Assembly (NCBI GenBank): GCA_024694625.1
Contig: JAILJP010000032.1
Coordinates: forward strand, 16,717 to 80,716
Source of the DNA: Lachnospiraceae bacterium
Lineage (GTDB): Bacteria; Bacillota; Clostridia; Lachnospirales; Lachnospiraceae
DNA length: 64,000 nt
Direction: 5' to 3'
Position 1 is the stretch's first letter. Each line of letters starts with the position of its first letter. The notes beneath the pieces are model-generated. The model had not been told where the DNA came from and did no database searches. It saw only the letters and a program-made list of their open reading frames with translations. Shown in pieces: positions 27,278 through 38,442 of the stretch. The position numbers and the translations under genes are program-made.

Positions 27278-29305
27278 ATGAACGAAAACAATAACAAAGA
27301 CCGTAACGGCGGAAACGAAAACAAAAACAATAATCATCAGCCTCTTATGATACTGGTGCTGTTTTCGCTGATTGCTCTTTTAATTACAACTTATTTTTGG
27401 AACAGCGGAGCATCTTCCACAAGGGTAGAAATCAGCTATACCCAGTTTATTGATTTGGTGGAAGAGGATCAGGTGAAATCTGTGGAAATTACCAGTGAGA
27501 CCATTTCCATTACCTTAAATGAGGATTCTGATTTTACCGCCTCCAAAGAACAACAGGAAGTGGCAGACACTTATTTGAAAAGTACCGGTCAGAATTTGGA
27601 AGTGACCTATTACACCGGATACTTAAATGATGAAGAATTGTTGCCACTTTTGAAAGAGCATAACGTGGAAGTAAAAAGAGGAAGTTCCGGTAATACTTCG
27701 GCTATTATATACAATGTTTTGAGCTTTGTGGTTCCCCTTTTGATTCTGTGGGTGCTCTTTGGCCTGTTTATGCGAAACATGGGTGGCGGTGCCATGGGCG
27801 TTGGAAGAAGCAACGCAAAGGTATACGTTGAAAAAAGCACCGGTGTAACGTTTGCCGATGTGGCAGGACAGGATGAGGCTAAGGAATCTCTTCAGGAGAT
27901 GGTAGACTTTTTGAACAATCCCAAGAAGTATACCTCCATCGGAGCGAAACTTCCAAAGGGTGCTCTTTTGGTGGGCCCTCCGGGAACAGGTAAAACACTT
28001 TTGGCGAAAGCAGTTGCGGGAGAAGCAGGGGTACCTTTCTTTTCTTTGGCAGGTTCTGATTTCGTAGAAATGTTTGTTGGTGTCGGTGCTTCCCGTGTAA
28101 GAGATTTGTTTAAAGAAGCGCAAAAACAGGCGCCTTGTATTATTTTTATTGATGAGATTGATGCCATCGGTAAGAGCCGTGACTCCAGATTTGGCGGAGG
28201 GAACGATGAGCGTGAGCAGACATTGAATCAGCTTTTGGCGGAAATGGACGGATTTGATTCCTCCAAGGGAGTTTTGATTTTGGCTGCTACCAACCGACCG
28301 GAAGTTTTGGATAAGGCATTACTTCGCCCCGGAAGATTTGACCGTCGAATTATTGCTGACCGTCCGGACTTAAAGGGACGTGTAGAAACTCTAAAGGTTC
28401 ACGCCAAAGATGTTCACATGGATGAGACTGTGGATTTAGAGGCTTTGGCATTAGCGTCCGCCGGATTGGTGGGATCTGATTTGGCAAACATTATAAATGA
28501 AGCTGCAATTATTGCTGTTAAATCAGGCAGAAAATTTGTAAATCAGGAAGATTTATTTGAAGCTTTTGAACTTGTGGCTGTAGGCGGTAAAGAGAAGAAA
28601 GACCGGGCTATGAGTGATAAAGAAAGAAAACATGTGGCTTACCACGAAGTAGGTCATGCCCTGGTTTCTGCTTTGCAGAAAAACTCCGAACCGGTGCAAA
28701 AGATTACCATCGTTCCAAGAACCATGGGTGCTTTGGGATATACCTTACAGACGCCGGAAGAAGAGAAGTTCTTGGAAACAAAGGAAGAACTGGTGGCAAA
28801 GATTACCACTTACATGGGTGGACGTGCTGCAGAGGAAATTGTGTTCGGAACCTATACTTCCGGAGCTGCCAATGATATTGAAAATGCAACATCCATTGCG
28901 AGAAACATGGTAACCAGATTCGGTATGAGTAAGAAATTTGGTATGATGGGTCTTGCTACGGTAGAGAGCCAGTATTTGGAAGGTCGTGCATCTTTAACCT
29001 GCGGAGAAGAGACAGCGGCAGAAATCGACAAAGAAGTTCTTTCCATGATTACGGAATGCTACGAAACAGCATATTCCCTTTTGGAAGAACATCGAGATAT
29101 TTTGGATAAGATTTCCGATTACCTCTATGAACATGAAACCATTTCCGGTAAGGAATTTATGGGCCTTTATCGCGAAATGATGGGCATAGAAGAAACTGCG
29201 GAAGAAAAACAGGAAGAGATGTTTGTAGACGAAGCGGAAGAAGAATTGTCTGCAAATACCAAAGGTCAACATATTGATATCGCTGCAGGAGATACATATG
29301 TTTAA
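27278..29305 (+). CDS. ftsH: ATP-dependent zinc metalloprotease FtsH
   Basis: [26 protein letters not shown]. Confidence 0.97.
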   Translation: MNENNNKDRNGGNENKNNNHQPLMILVLFSLIALLITTYFWNSGASSTRVEISYTQFIDLVEEDQVKSVEITSETISITLNEDSDFTASKEQQEVADTYLKSTGQNLEVTYYTGYLNDEELLPLLKEHNVEVKRGSSGNTSAIIYNVLSFVVPLLILWVLFGLFMRNMGGGAMGVGRSNAKVYVEKSTGVTFADVAGQDEAKESLQEMVDFLNNPKKYTSIGAKLPKGALLVGPPGTGKTLLAKAVAGEAGVPFFSLAGSDFVEMFVGVGASRVRDLFKEAQKQAPCIIFIDEIDAIGKSRDSRFGGGNDEREQTLNQLLAEMDGFDSSKGVLILAATNRPEVLDKALLRPGRFDRRIIADRPDLKGRVETLKVHAKDVHMDETVDLEALALASAGLVGSDLANIINEAAIIAVKSGRKFVNQEDLFEAFELVAVGGKEKKDRAMSDKERKHVAYHEVGHALVSALQKNSEPVQKITIVPRTMGALGYTLQTPEEEKFLETKEELVAKITTYMGGRAAEEIVFGTYTSGAANDIENATSIARNMVTRFGMSKKFGMMGLATVESQYLEGRASLTCGEETAAEIDKEVLSMITECYETAYSLLEEHRDILDKISDYLYEHETISGKEFMGLYREMMGIEETAEEKQEEMFVDEAEEELSANTKGQHIDIAAGDTYV

Positions 29306-31139
29306 TATTGAAGAAGAACTTACAAAACTCCCGGATCAACCGGGAGTTTATATTATGCATGATGAAAAAGATGCCATCATCTATATCGGAAAGGCGTTAA
29401 GTCTTACAAAGCGCGTACATCAGTATTTTCAGGCTTCTCATGATGAGGGAATCCGAAAGAAGCAAATGGTTTCCCACATTCGCAGATTTGAATATATTGT
29501 GACGGATTCCGAGTTGGAGGCGTTAGTTTTGGAGTGTAACCTCATAAAGGAACACCGACCAAAGTATAACACCCTCCTTCGGGATGATAAGACCTACCCT
29601 TATATTAAAGTGACTCTGGGAGAAGCCTATCCCAGGGTTTTGTTTTCCAGAGAATTAAAAAAGGACAAGGCAAAATACTTTGGCCCTTTCACCAGTGGAA
29701 ATGCGGTGAGAGACACCATTGACCTGGTACAAAAGCTCTATAAGCTTCGAACCTGTAATCAAAAATTCCCGGAAGCCTTTGGAAAAAAACGCCCCTGCTT
29801 AAACTATCATATGAACCAATGCCCCGGCGTTTGTACCGGAAAGGTTTCTCAGGTGGAATATGCCAAAAACGTGGAGGCGGCCATTGCCTTTTTGGACGGC
29901 AAATATGAGCCGGTGGTAAAAGAACTGAAAGAAAAAATGCAGCAGGCCTCTGATTCATTGGAATTTGAAAAGGCGGCAGGCTATCGTGACCTTTTGGAAA
30001 GTGTCAAAGCCTGTATGGAAAAGCAAAAAATTACGGCATCCGACGGAGAAGACAAGGATATTGTTGCAGTGGCAACGGACAGAGAAGATGCGGTGGTTCA
30101 GGTTTTCTTTATTCGAAACGGAAAAATGATTGGTCGGGATCATTTCTTTTTAAATGTCCATATGGAAGAAACCAAGTCGGATATTATTGAAGCTTTTTTA
30201 CAGCAGTTTTATGCGGGAACTCCGGTAATTCCTAAAGAGATTTATGTTCAGGAAGAGTTGGAAAGGGTGGATACCATTTCCGACTGGCTGTCTCAGAAAA
30301 AGGGGAAAAAGGTTTACCTTCGTACGCCGAAAAGAGGGGCGAAGGAGAAACTGGTGGAACTGGCGGAAAAGAATGCAAAGATGGTATTGGATTCCGACAG
30401 GGAGAGAATCAAGAGAGAAGAGGGCCGAACCATTGGGGCGATGAAAGAAATCGCAGCCCTAATCGGTATGGACCATATTCACCGTATGGAGGCATATGAT
30501 ATTTCCAATACATCGGGATTTGCTTCTGTAGGTTCTATGGTAGTGTTTGAAAAAGGAAAGCCCAAGCGCAGCGACTACCGAAAGTTCCGGCTGAAAACCG
30601 TGGAGGGTCCCAATGATTACGCTTCTATGAAAGAGGTACTGACGCGACGATTCTCCCATGGACTTCGGGACAAGGAAGACCACTTGGAAAACAGTTTTAC
30701 CTCTTTCCCTGATGTAATTATGATGGACGGTGGAAAGGGTCAGGTGAACATCGCCATGGAGGTGTTGCAGGAGCTTCACTTAGACATCCCTGTGTGCGGT
30801 ATGGTAAAAGATGACCGACATCGTACCAGAGGACTGTATTTCCAAAATGAAGAAATTCCCATTGATAAACATAGTGAGGGATTTAAGCTTATTACCAGAC
30901 TACAGGATGAGGCGCATCGCTTTGCGATTGAGTATCACAAGTCTTTGAGAGGAAAGGCCCAGGTTAAGAGCTTTTTGGATGATATCGAGGGAATTGGACC
31001 CACCAGAAGAAAGGCGTTGATGCGTAACTTTGAAAGCGCGGCGGATTTGAAAAACGCTACGCTGGAAGAATTACTGGAAATCCCGGAAATGAATGGGGAG
31101 GCGGCGGAAAATGTATACAATTATTTCCGCCGAGGATAG
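29298..31139 (+). CDS. uvrC: Excinuclease ABC subunit C
   Basis: [42 protein letters not shown]-terminal HhH. Confidence 0.97.
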   Translation: MFNIEEELTKLPDQPGVYIMHDEKDAIIYIGKALSLTKRVHQYFQASHDEGIRKKQMVSHIRRFEYIVTDSELEALVLECNLIKEHRPKYNTLLRDDKTYPYIKVTLGEAYPRVLFSRELKKDKAKYFGPFTSGNAVRDTIDLVQKLYKLRTCNQKFPEAFGKKRPCLNYHMNQCPGVCTGKVSQVEYAKNVEAAIAFLDGKYEPVVKELKEKMQQASDSLEFEKAAGYRDLLESVKACMEKQKITASDGEDKDIVAVATDREDAVVQVFFIRNGKMIGRDHFFLNVHMEETKSDIIEAFLQQFYAGTPVIPKEIYVQEELERVDTISDWLSQKKGKKVYLRTPKRGAKEKLVELAEKNAKMVLDSDRERIKREEGRTIGAMKEIAALIGMDHIHRMEAYDISNTSGFASVGSMVVFEKGKPKRSDYRKFRLKTVEGPNDYASMKEVLTRRFSHGLRDKEDHLENSFTSFPDVIMMDGGKGQVNIAMEVLQELHLDIPVCGMVKDDRHRTRGLYFQNEEIPIDKHSEGFKLITRLQDEAHRFAIEYHKSLRGKAQVKSFLDDIEGIGPTRRKALMRNFESAADLKNATLEELLEIPEMNGEAAENVYNYFRRG

Positions 31140-31197
31140 ATTGACAATCGTATAAAATGCTATAATATTGAAGGGTAATCAAAAAGGAGGTTTTGAT

Positions 31198-32133
31198 ATG
31201 GGAGATGGAGCAAAACTTTCCGTAATTGCGGAAAAACTAAAACTTAAGAATTATACATCAAATATAAAACTGGATGAGCATGAAGTAACCATGGCGGATG
31301 TAAACCGTCCGGCGTTACAGCTCAACGGATTCTTTGATCATTTTGAGGCAGGAAGAATCCAATTGATTGGTATGGTGGAATGGACCTATTTGCAGAGCGA
31401 ACAATCCAAAGAAGAACGTTTGGAAAGTTTTGATAAACTTTTAAGTTATGACATTCCCTGTATTATCTTTTGCCGTGGTTTTGTTCCGGATAAGCGAATT
31501 CTGAAAATCGCCGGAGAAAGAAATATCCCGATTTTAGGAACAGAACGTGGAACATCCGAATTCATGGCAGAATTAATTCATTTGTTGAATTACGAGTTGG
31601 CACCTATGACCTCCATTCACGGAGTGTTGGTTGACGTATACGGCGAAGGCCTTTTGATTACCGGTGAAAGCGGAATTGGAAAATCCGAGGCAGCACTGGA
31701 GTTGATTCGAAGAGGTCACCGTTTGGTTGCGGATGACGTGGTAGTAATCCGACGCACATCCAATAACACCCTTATGGGAAGTGCACCGGCTGTGACCAAG
31801 CATTTAATTGAACTTCGAGGCATCGGCATTATTGATGTTAAGAGCCTTTTTGGTGTGGAGTGTGTAAAAGAAAATCAAAAAATTGATTTTGTGATTAAAC
31901 TGGAAGACTGGAAAAAAGAGGCGGAATACGATCGTATCGGCCTTGAAGATGAGTATATGGAAATCCTTGGCAATAAGGTAACCTGTCACAGTCTGCCCAT
32001 TCGTCCCGGACGAAACCTGGCAGTTATCTGTGAAACCGCTGCAGTAAACCATCGTCAGAAGAAGATGGGTTACAACGCTGCTACAGAGTTGTATCGCCGT
32101 GTACAGGATAATATTGCAAAGGCAGAACAATAA
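31198..32133 (+). CDS. hprK: HPr kinase/phosphorylase
   Basis: GESGIGKSEAALELIRRGHRLVADDVV. Confidence 0.96.
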   Translation: MGDGAKLSVIAEKLKLKNYTSNIKLDEHEVTMADVNRPALQLNGFFDHFEAGRIQLIGMVEWTYLQSEQSKEERLESFDKLLSYDIPCIIFCRGFVPDKRILKIAGERNIPILGTERGTSEFMAELIHLLNYELAPMTSIHGVLVDVYGEGLLITGESGIGKSEAALELIRRGHRLVADDVVVIRRTSNNTLMGSAPAVTKHLIELRGIGIIDVKSLFGVECVKENQKIDFVIKLEDWKKEAEYDRIGLEDEYMEILGNKVTCHSLPIRPGRNLAVICETAAVNHRQKKMGYNAATELYRRVQDNIAKAEQ

Positions 32134-32149
32134 ATTAGAAAGAGGGACA

Positions 32150-33568
32150 ATGATGGAAAGAGTAAATGCATGGAAGAAATATCCGGAAGGAAAAAAGAGA
32201 AAGGCAGTCATGGACTTTGCTGAAGGATACCGTCAGTTTTTGTCAAAATGCAAAACGGAACGGGAGTGCACTTCTTTCTTTATAGAGGAAGCAGAGGCTT
32301 GCGGATTTAAAGATTTATCCAAGATTATTGAGAAAAACAAAAAATTAAAAGCCGGAGATAAGGTATATTTGTCAAACCGTGGAAAAGGTCTTGCTCTTTT
32401 TGTAATCGGTAAAGATCCTTTAGAAAATGGTATGAGTATTTTGGGAGCACATATTGATTCTCCACGTATGGATTTGAAACAGAATCCTTTGTACGAAGAT
32501 ACAGAGATGGCACTTCTTGATACCCATTACTACGGCGGAATCAAAAAGTATCAGTGGGTTACCCTTCCTTTGGCGTTGCACGGTGTTGTGGCAAAGACCG
32601 ATGGAACTTTGGTAAATGTAAATATCGGTGAAGAACCCACAGACCCTGTTTTTGGCGTATCCGATCTTTTGATTCATCTTGCCGGAGAACAGATGGAGAA
32701 AAAGGGCGCTAAGGTAGTAGAAGGAGAAGCTTTGGACGTTTTAGTAGGAAGCATTCCTTTGGAAGCTGCTGTGAAGGGCAAAAATAAAGAAGAGACCGAG
32801 AATAAGAAGGATTTGGTAAAACAGAATATTCTTCGTATCTTAAAAGAAAAATATGATATGGAAGAAGAAGACTTCCTTTCTGCAGAAATCGAAGTGGTAC
32901 CTGCAGGAGCAGCAAGAAACTATGGCTTCGATGAAAGTATGATTATGGGATATGGCCATGACGACAGAGTTTGTGCATATCCTTCCTTTAAAGCAATTAC
33001 AGAAGCAAAGAATCCAAAGAAGACATTGGCTTGCCTTTTGGTAGATAAGGAAGAAATCGGAAGCGTGGGTGCCACCGGTATGGAAAGCCGTTTCTTTGAA
33101 AATACAGTAGCAGAACTTGCAAACTTAACCGGAGAATACTCTGAGTTGGTGGTAAGACGTGCTCTTACAAATTCCAAAGCACTTTCTTCTGATGTTAGTG
33201 CTGCATACGATCCAAACTATCCTTCCGTAAACGAAAAGAAAAATACCTGCTATTTTGGAAAGGGCCTTGTGTTCAACAAATATACCGGTTCTCGAGGAAA
33301 GGGAGGATCAAATGATGCTTCCGCTGAATACATGGGCGAACTTCGCGGTATGTTTGAAAAAGGTGACATCGCTTTTCAGACTGCGGAACTTGGAAAGGTA
33401 GATCAGGGTGGCGGCGGAACCATCGCTTACATTTTAGGAAATTACTCCATGCTTGTCATTGATTCCGGAGTAGGTGTATTAAACATGCACGCACCCTGGG
33501 AAATCATTAGCAAGGTGGATTTGTACGAAGCTTACAGAGGATACGGTTCTTTCTTAAAGAATGCATAA
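32150..33568 (+). CDS. M18 family aminopeptidase
   Basis: GAHIDSPRMDLKQNPLYED, VDKEEIGSVGATGMESRFFE. Confidence 0.93.
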   Translation: MMERVNAWKKYPEGKKRKAVMDFAEGYRQFLSKCKTERECTSFFIEEAEACGFKDLSKIIEKNKKLKAGDKVYLSNRGKGLALFVIGKDPLENGMSILGAHIDSPRMDLKQNPLYEDTEMALLDTHYYGGIKKYQWVTLPLALHGVVAKTDGTLVNVNIGEEPTDPVFGVSDLLIHLAGEQMEKKGAKVVEGEALDVLVGSIPLEAAVKGKNKEETENKKDLVKQNILRILKEKYDMEEEDFLSAEIEVVPAGAARNYGFDESMIMGYGHDDRVCAYPSFKAITEAKNPKKTLACLLVDKEEIGSVGATGMESRFFENTVAELANLTGEYSELVVRRALTNSKALSSDVSAAYDPNYPSVNEKKNTCYFGKGLVFNKYTGSRGKGGSNDASAEYMGELRGMFEKGDIAFQTAELGKVDQGGGGTIAYILGNYSMLVIDSGVGVLNMHAPWEIISKVDLYEAYRGYGSFLKNA

Positions 33569-33571
33569 CAT

Positions 33572-34477
33572 ATGAAAAAAGAATTGGAAAATCAGTTAAA
33601 AAATATTGTAAAAAAAGGATTGGTAGCAGTAGATGAACCTATGAGCGCCCATACAACGTTTCGTATCGGTGGACCGGCGGACTACTACGTAGAGCCTACC
33701 TTCGAAGAGGTAAAGGAACTTCTTTTCTTTTTGAAAAAAGAAAACATCCCCTATACCTTAATCGGAAACGGAAGCAATCTTTTGGTATCCGATGAAGGAA
33801 TTGAAGGTGTTGTGGTTTCCTTTGGAAAAGAAATGAGCGAAGTGTCCTGGGAGAAAGAAGTGGTTCGTGCCAAAGCTGGAATCCTTTTATCCAGACTGGC
33901 ATCCTTTGCTGCGTCTAAGTTCTTGAGTGGTTTGGAGTTTGCTTCCGGAATTCCCGGTACCTTGGGAGGCGCCATTACCATGAACGCCGGAGCCTACGGT
34001 GGAGAAATGAAAGACGTGGTACAAAGCGTAACGGTTTTGGATGGGGATGAAATTAAAGAGTATTCCGGTGAAGAAATGGATTTTTCCTACCGTCACAGTC
34101 GCGTGTTGGATGAGGATTTGATTGTGTTGGAAGTTACCATGAAACTTCAAAGTGGAAGGGAGGAAGAAATTCTTTCTTCCATGAAAGAGTTAAACAAAAA
34201 ACGTGTGGAAAAACAACCCTTAAACTTCCCCAGTGCCGGTAGTACTTTTAAGCGACCCGAAGGTTATTTTGCAGCCAAGTTAATTGAGGATGCAGGATTG
34301 AAAGGCTACACTGTGGGTGGAGCCAAAGTTTCGGAAAAGCATTCCGGATTTGTGATAAATTTTGATCATGCTACTGCAAAAGATGTGTGTACTCTGATGC
34401 AGGACATACAGCGGATTGTGAAAGAAAAATTTGATGTTTCTTTGGAACCTGAGGTTCGTTTGATAGGAAGATTTTAA
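33572..34477 (+). CDS. murB: UDP-N-acetylmuramate dehydrogenase
   Basis: HTTFRIGGPADYYVEP, GIPGTLGGAITMNAGAYGGEM, FPSAGSTFKRPEGYFAAKLIEDAGLKG. Confidence 0.97.
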   Translation: MKKELENQLKNIVKKGLVAVDEPMSAHTTFRIGGPADYYVEPTFEEVKELLFFLKKENIPYTLIGNGSNLLVSDEGIEGVVVSFGKEMSEVSWEKEVVRAKAGILLSRLASFAASKFLSGLEFASGIPGTLGGAITMNAGAYGGEMKDVVQSVTVLDGDEIKEYSGEEMDFSYRHSRVLDEDLIVLEVTMKLQSGREEEILSSMKELNKKRVEKQPLNFPSAGSTFKRPEGYFAAKLIEDAGLKGYTVGGAKVSEKHSGFVINFDHATAKDVCTLMQDIQRIVKEKFDVSLEPEVRLIGRF

Positions 34478-34478
34478 T

Positions 34479-35357
34479 ATGAAATTAATTATTTTAACGG
34501 GAATGTCCGGTGCAGGAAAACATACTGCTTTTAAAACATTGGAAGATTTGGGTTACAATTGTGTAGATAACCTTCCCATTCCATTGCTGAAAAGCTTTGT
34601 GGAACTGGCATGGAAAAACGAGGCGGAGACCAACAAGGTGGCCGTTGGGATTGATGTTCGTTCCGGTGAATCCATTGAGACGGTGGAAGAGACCTTAAAT
34701 GAAATTGAAGCAGACGGTAAAGAAGTGGATATTGTCTTTTTGGATGCGGAAGATGAAGTTTTGGTTGCCCGATACAAGGAAACCAGAAGAAGTCATCCTT
34801 TGGCAATGAAGGAAAGCATTTATGACGGTATTGCTTTGGAACGGCAGCAGATTTCCTTTTTGAAAGACCGGGCGGATTATGTGATTGATACCACCCATCT
34901 TTTGACCAAGGATTTAAAGGCAGAGCTTCGAAAAATCTTTTTGGAACACCAGACCTTCAAAAGCCTTTTTGTGACAGTGATGTCCTTTGGATATAAGTAT
35001 GGAATCCCTCAGGATGCGGATTTGGTATTTGATGTAAGATTCTTGCCAAACCCTTATTATGTTACAGACCTTCGTCCTATGACGGGAAATGACCAGCCCA
35101 TTCGGGATTACGTAATGAAAAGCGATGTTTCCAAGGAGTTTTTGGAAAAACTTAAGGATATGATTACCTTTTTGATTCCCAGTTATATTGAAGAGGGAAA
35201 GACCCAGTTGGTAATCGCTATCGGATGTACCGGGGGAAAGCATCGTTCCGTTACCATTGCCAATGAAATCTACCAAAACCTTTTGGGGTTGGATGAGGGG
35301 TTTGGCCTTCGCATTGAACACAGAGATATTGAAAAAGACCGAAAGAGAGGAAAGTAA
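34479..35357 (+). CDS. rapZ: RapZ/YvcJ-family nucleotide-binding protein
   Basis: GMSGAGKHTAFKTLEDLGYNCVDNLP, DVRFLPNPYY, IGCTGGKHRSV. Confidence 0.96.
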   Translation: MKLIILTGMSGAGKHTAFKTLEDLGYNCVDNLPIPLLKSFVELAWKNEAETNKVAVGIDVRSGESIETVEETLNEIEADGKEVDIVFLDAEDEVLVARYKETRRSHPLAMKESIYDGIALERQQISFLKDRADYVIDTTHLLTKDLKAELRKIFLEHQTFKSLFVTVMSFGYKYGIPQDADLVFDVRFLPNPYYVTDLRPMTGNDQPIRDYVMKSDVSKEFLEKLKDMITFLIPSYIEEGKTQLVIAIGCTGGKHRSVTIANEIYQNLLGLDEGFGLRIEHRDIEKDRKRGK

Positions 35358-36217
35358 TGTCCTTTTCTCAGGATATAAAAAAAGAGCTGATGGGAGAAAT
35401 CCCAAAGCCCAGACATTGTATTATCGCCGAACTGGCGGCTTTGACCTTTACCCTTGGAAAATGGGGAGAAAAAGGGTTTTACATAGAGTCTGAAAATGAG
35501 GAATTAAAAAGAAAGTTCTTTACTTTACTAAATAAAACGATTACTATAAGTGAGTATGACGATGTGCTTTCCAAGGAGGCCGTTGAGGAACTTTTTGAGG
35601 TGTTGAAAGTAAAAGACAATACCTTTGAAATGAATGGTCTTCTCATACAGCAACCCTGTTGTAAAAAAGCATTTATAAGAGGAATCTTTTTGACTTCCGG
35701 TTCTGTCAGTGACCCGTGGAAGGGCTATCATTTTGAGACGGCGCTTTCCAATGAAAGTTTGGCGAAGAGTGTTCGGGAAGTGATTTGTTCCTTTGGGATA
35801 GATGCCAAGATGGTGGAACGAAAACAGCAGACGGTTGTCTACGTAAAAGAAAGCAATCAAATTGAAGATTTACTTGCCTTGATGGGCGCCAATGTTGCAT
35901 ATCTGAAATTTGAAAATGTTCGTATTGAAAAAGAGATGCGAAATTCCATTAATCGTCAGGTGAATTGCGAAACAGCCAACATTACAAAAACAGTATCGGC
36001 TGCGGTTCGCCAAATAGAGGATATAAGGCTGATTGAGGAGACAAGAGGCCTTTCGTCGTTACCGAAAAACCTGCAGGAAATTGCAGTGCTTAGAAAAGAA
36101 CACCCGGATATGGCGTTGAAAGATTTGGGGAATCTTATGGATCCGCCTGTGGGAAAATCCGGAGTGAATCATCGGTTACGTCGTATTGGGGAGATTGCAA
36201 AATCAATCCGCAATTAA
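35357..36217 (+). CDS. whiA: DNA-binding protein WhiA
   Basis: RGIFLTSGSVSDPWKGYHFE, VNCETANITKTVSAAVRQIEDI. Confidence 0.96.
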   Translation: MSFSQDIKKELMGEIPKPRHCIIAELAALTFTLGKWGEKGFYIESENEELKRKFFTLLNKTITISEYDDVLSKEAVEELFEVLKVKDNTFEMNGLLIQQPCCKKAFIRGIFLTSGSVSDPWKGYHFETALSNESLAKSVREVICSFGIDAKMVERKQQTVVYVKESNQIEDLLALMGANVAYLKFENVRIEKEMRNSINRQVNCETANITKTVSAAVRQIEDIRLIEETRGLSSLPKNLQEIAVLRKEHPDMALKDLGNLMDPPVGKSGVNHRLRRIGEIAKSIRN

Positions 36218-36233
36218 TTTAGGAGGAACTGTT

Positions 36234-36482
36234 ATGAAGAAGAATGTTGTCATTCAGATGAGCAACACAATGGAGGCAACACCGATTGCACATTTGGTAC
36301 AATTGGCTAATCAGTTTGAAAGTCGTGTTTACTTTGAGATGGACACAAAGAGAGTAAACGCAAAGAGCATTATGGGTATGATGAGTTTGGTACTTTCTAC
36401 CGGAACAACAGTTACCATCGATGCTGAGGGAAGTGATGAAGATAAGGCAATTGATGCCATGGAAGATTTTCTTACAACCTAG
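36234..36482 (+). CDS. HPr-fold protein, Crh-like (no His15)
   Basis: MEATPIAHLVQLANQFESRVYFEMDTKRVNAKSIMGMMSLVLSTG: Ser46 box kept, GLHARPA replaced by TMEATPI. Confidence 0.88.
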   Translation: MKKNVVIQMSNTMEATPIAHLVQLANQFESRVYFEMDTKRVNAKSIMGMMSLVLSTGTTVTIDAEGSDEDKAIDAMEDFLTT

Positions 36483-36500
36483 ATTTTTTAGAGAGCAACT

Positions 36501-37388
36501 ATGAGTAAAAAATTACTGTTTGTATACAACCCTCATTCCGGAAAAGGAATGATTAAGCAGAATCTGTCAGATATTATGGATTGTTTGATTAAGGCAGATT
36601 TTGAAGTGACAATTTACGCAACACAGGCAGCGGGAGACGCTGTCAACAAGTGTTGTGAGGAAGCCCAAAACTACGATCGGATTGTATGCTCCGGAGGAGA
36701 TGGCACCTTGGATGAGGTGGTTACCGGAGTGATGAAGTCCGGACATAGGGTTCCCATTGGTTATATTCCTGCGGGAAGCACCAATGATTTTGGAAACTCT
36801 TTGGGCATAGATAAAGAAATGCTTAGCGCAGCACATATTGCGGCGGGAGAGCATTCTTTTTTATGCGATGTTGGAAGATTCGGGGAAGACTATTTTGTCT
36901 ACGTGGCTGCTTTTGGTATTTTTACAGAAGTATCCTATGCTACAGACCAGAATCTGAAAAACATGTTGGGACATGCCGCTTATATTTTGGAAGGAATGAA
37001 ACAGCTTTGGGATATTCCTTCTTTCCGTATGTTGGTAGAACATGACGGTAATATTTTCTATGATGAATTTATCTACGGAATGGTGACAAATACCATGTCA
37101 GTAGGTGGATTTAAAGGTATTATTCCGGGAAACATTGAATTAAACGACGGACTTTTTGAGGTGACTTTGATTAAGACACCGAAGAATCCCATTGAGTTAA
37201 ATGAAATCCTGGCCTTTTTGACAGGATTGGCAAAGGATACGGAATTGGTGTACTCCTTTAAAACCAATCAAATCAAGTTTACCTGTAACGAAAAGGTGCC
37301 CTGGACATTGGACGGGGAATATGGCGGAGATCCGGAAAGCGTTTTGATTTCCAATATCCCTCAGGCTATGGAAATCATAGTTGAATGA
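36501..37388 (+). CDS. Diacylglycerol/lipid kinase family protein
   Basis: FVYNPHSGKGMIKQNL, CSGGDGTLDEVVTGVM, GYIPAGSTNDFGNSL. Confidence 0.93.
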   Translation: MSKKLLFVYNPHSGKGMIKQNLSDIMDCLIKADFEVTIYATQAAGDAVNKCCEEAQNYDRIVCSGGDGTLDEVVTGVMKSGHRVPIGYIPAGSTNDFGNSLGIDKEMLSAAHIAAGEHSFLCDVGRFGEDYFVYVAAFGIFTEVSYATDQNLKNMLGHAAYILEGMKQLWDIPSFRMLVEHDGNIFYDEFIYGMVTNTMSVGGFKGIIPGNIELNDGLFEVTLIKTPKNPIELNEILAFLTGLAKDTELVYSFKTNQIKFTCNEKVPWTLDGEYGGDPESVLISNIPQAMEIIVE

Positions 37389-37495
37389 GGCAGGGATTTA
37401 AGCTATAATTGAAAGCGGAAATCTTACGGGAAAGCCCGTGTTGATAATAATATCCTTCTGAATTTCAGAGGGGGAAAGAATGGAGGAAACTATTT

Positions 37496-38359
37496 ATGTT
37501 AGTATCTGCAAAAGAAATGTTAGACAAAGCAAAAGCAGGACACTATGCCGTTGGTCAGTTCAACATCAATAACCTTGAATGGACAAAGGCTATTTTACTT
37601 ACTGCTGAAGAATGCAAGTCACCTGTAATCCTTGGTGTATCTGAGGGTGCAGGAAAGTACATGACAGGATTCAAGACCGTAGCTGCTATGGTTAAGGCTA
37701 TGGACGAGTCTTTGGGAATTACAGTTCCTGTAGCTCTTCACTTGGATCACGGTACATACGAAGGAACAAAGGCTTGTATCGAAGCTGGATTTACTTCTGT
37801 TATGTTTGACGGTTCTTCTTATGACATCAACGAAAACGTTGAAAAGACCAAGGAATTGGTTGAACTTTCTCACAAGAACGGGATCTCTATCGAAGCTGAA
37901 GTAGGTTCTATCGGTGGTGAAGAAGACGGTGTTGTTGGTATGGGTGAATGTGCTGATCCCGACGAATGCAAGATGGTTGCTGACCTTGGTGTTGACATGC
38001 TTGCAGCTGGTATCGGAAACATCCACGGTGTATATCCTGAAAACTGGGCTGGTCTTTCTTTCGAGACTTTGGATGCTATTCAGCAGAAGACAGGAGCTAT
38101 GCCTTTAGTACTTCACGGTGGTACAGGTATTCCTGATGATATGATTGCAAAAGCTATCTCTTTAGGCGTATCTAAGATCAACGTTAACACAGAGTGTCAG
38201 TTAGTATTTGCAGAAGCTACAAGAAAATATATTGAAGCCGGCAAGGATCAGCAGGGTAAAGGATTTGACCCTAGAAAACTTCTTGCACCGGGAACAGATG
38301 CTATCAAAGCTAAAGTAAAAGAAAAGATGGAATTATTCGGTTCTGTCGGCAAAGCTTAA
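37496..38359 (+). CDS. fba: Class II fructose-1,6-bisphosphate aldolase
   Basis: VALHLDHGTYEGTKACIEAGFTSVMFDGS, LVLHGGTGIPDDMI, ISKINVNTE-type motif. Confidence 0.95.
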   Translation: MLVSAKEMLDKAKAGHYAVGQFNINNLEWTKAILLTAEECKSPVILGVSEGAGKYMTGFKTVAAMVKAMDESLGITVPVALHLDHGTYEGTKACIEAGFTSVMFDGSSYDINENVEKTKELVELSHKNGISIEAEVGSIGGEEDGVVGMGECADPDECKMVADLGVDMLAAGIGNIHGVYPENWAGLSFETLDAIQQKTGAMPLVLHGGTGIPDDMIAKAISLGVSKINVNTECQLVFAEATRKYIEAGKDQQGKGFDPRKLLAPGTDAIKAKVKEKMELFGSVGKA

Positions 38360-38381
38360 GTAGTACTTATGTTTTGAATCT

Positions 38382-38414
38382 AAGGGGGTGCCTTTATTTG
38401 GCATCCCTTTTTTA
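38382..38414 (+). terminator. Intrinsic terminator
   Basis: AAGGGggTGCC-tttattt-GGCATCCCTTTTTT. Confidence 0.75.
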
Positions 38415-38442
38415 AAGTAAATTATAGAAAAGGATCAATACA

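Noticed and set aside
31141-31168. TTGACA...TATAAT promoter before hprK
   Set aside because: Spacer is only 14 nt, so not a confident sigma-A promoter.
37389-37495. Possible riboswitch in the fba leader
   Set aside because: Two small hairpins (ACGGGaaagCCCGT; CCTTCTGA/TCAGAGGG) but no recognisable riboswitch core.
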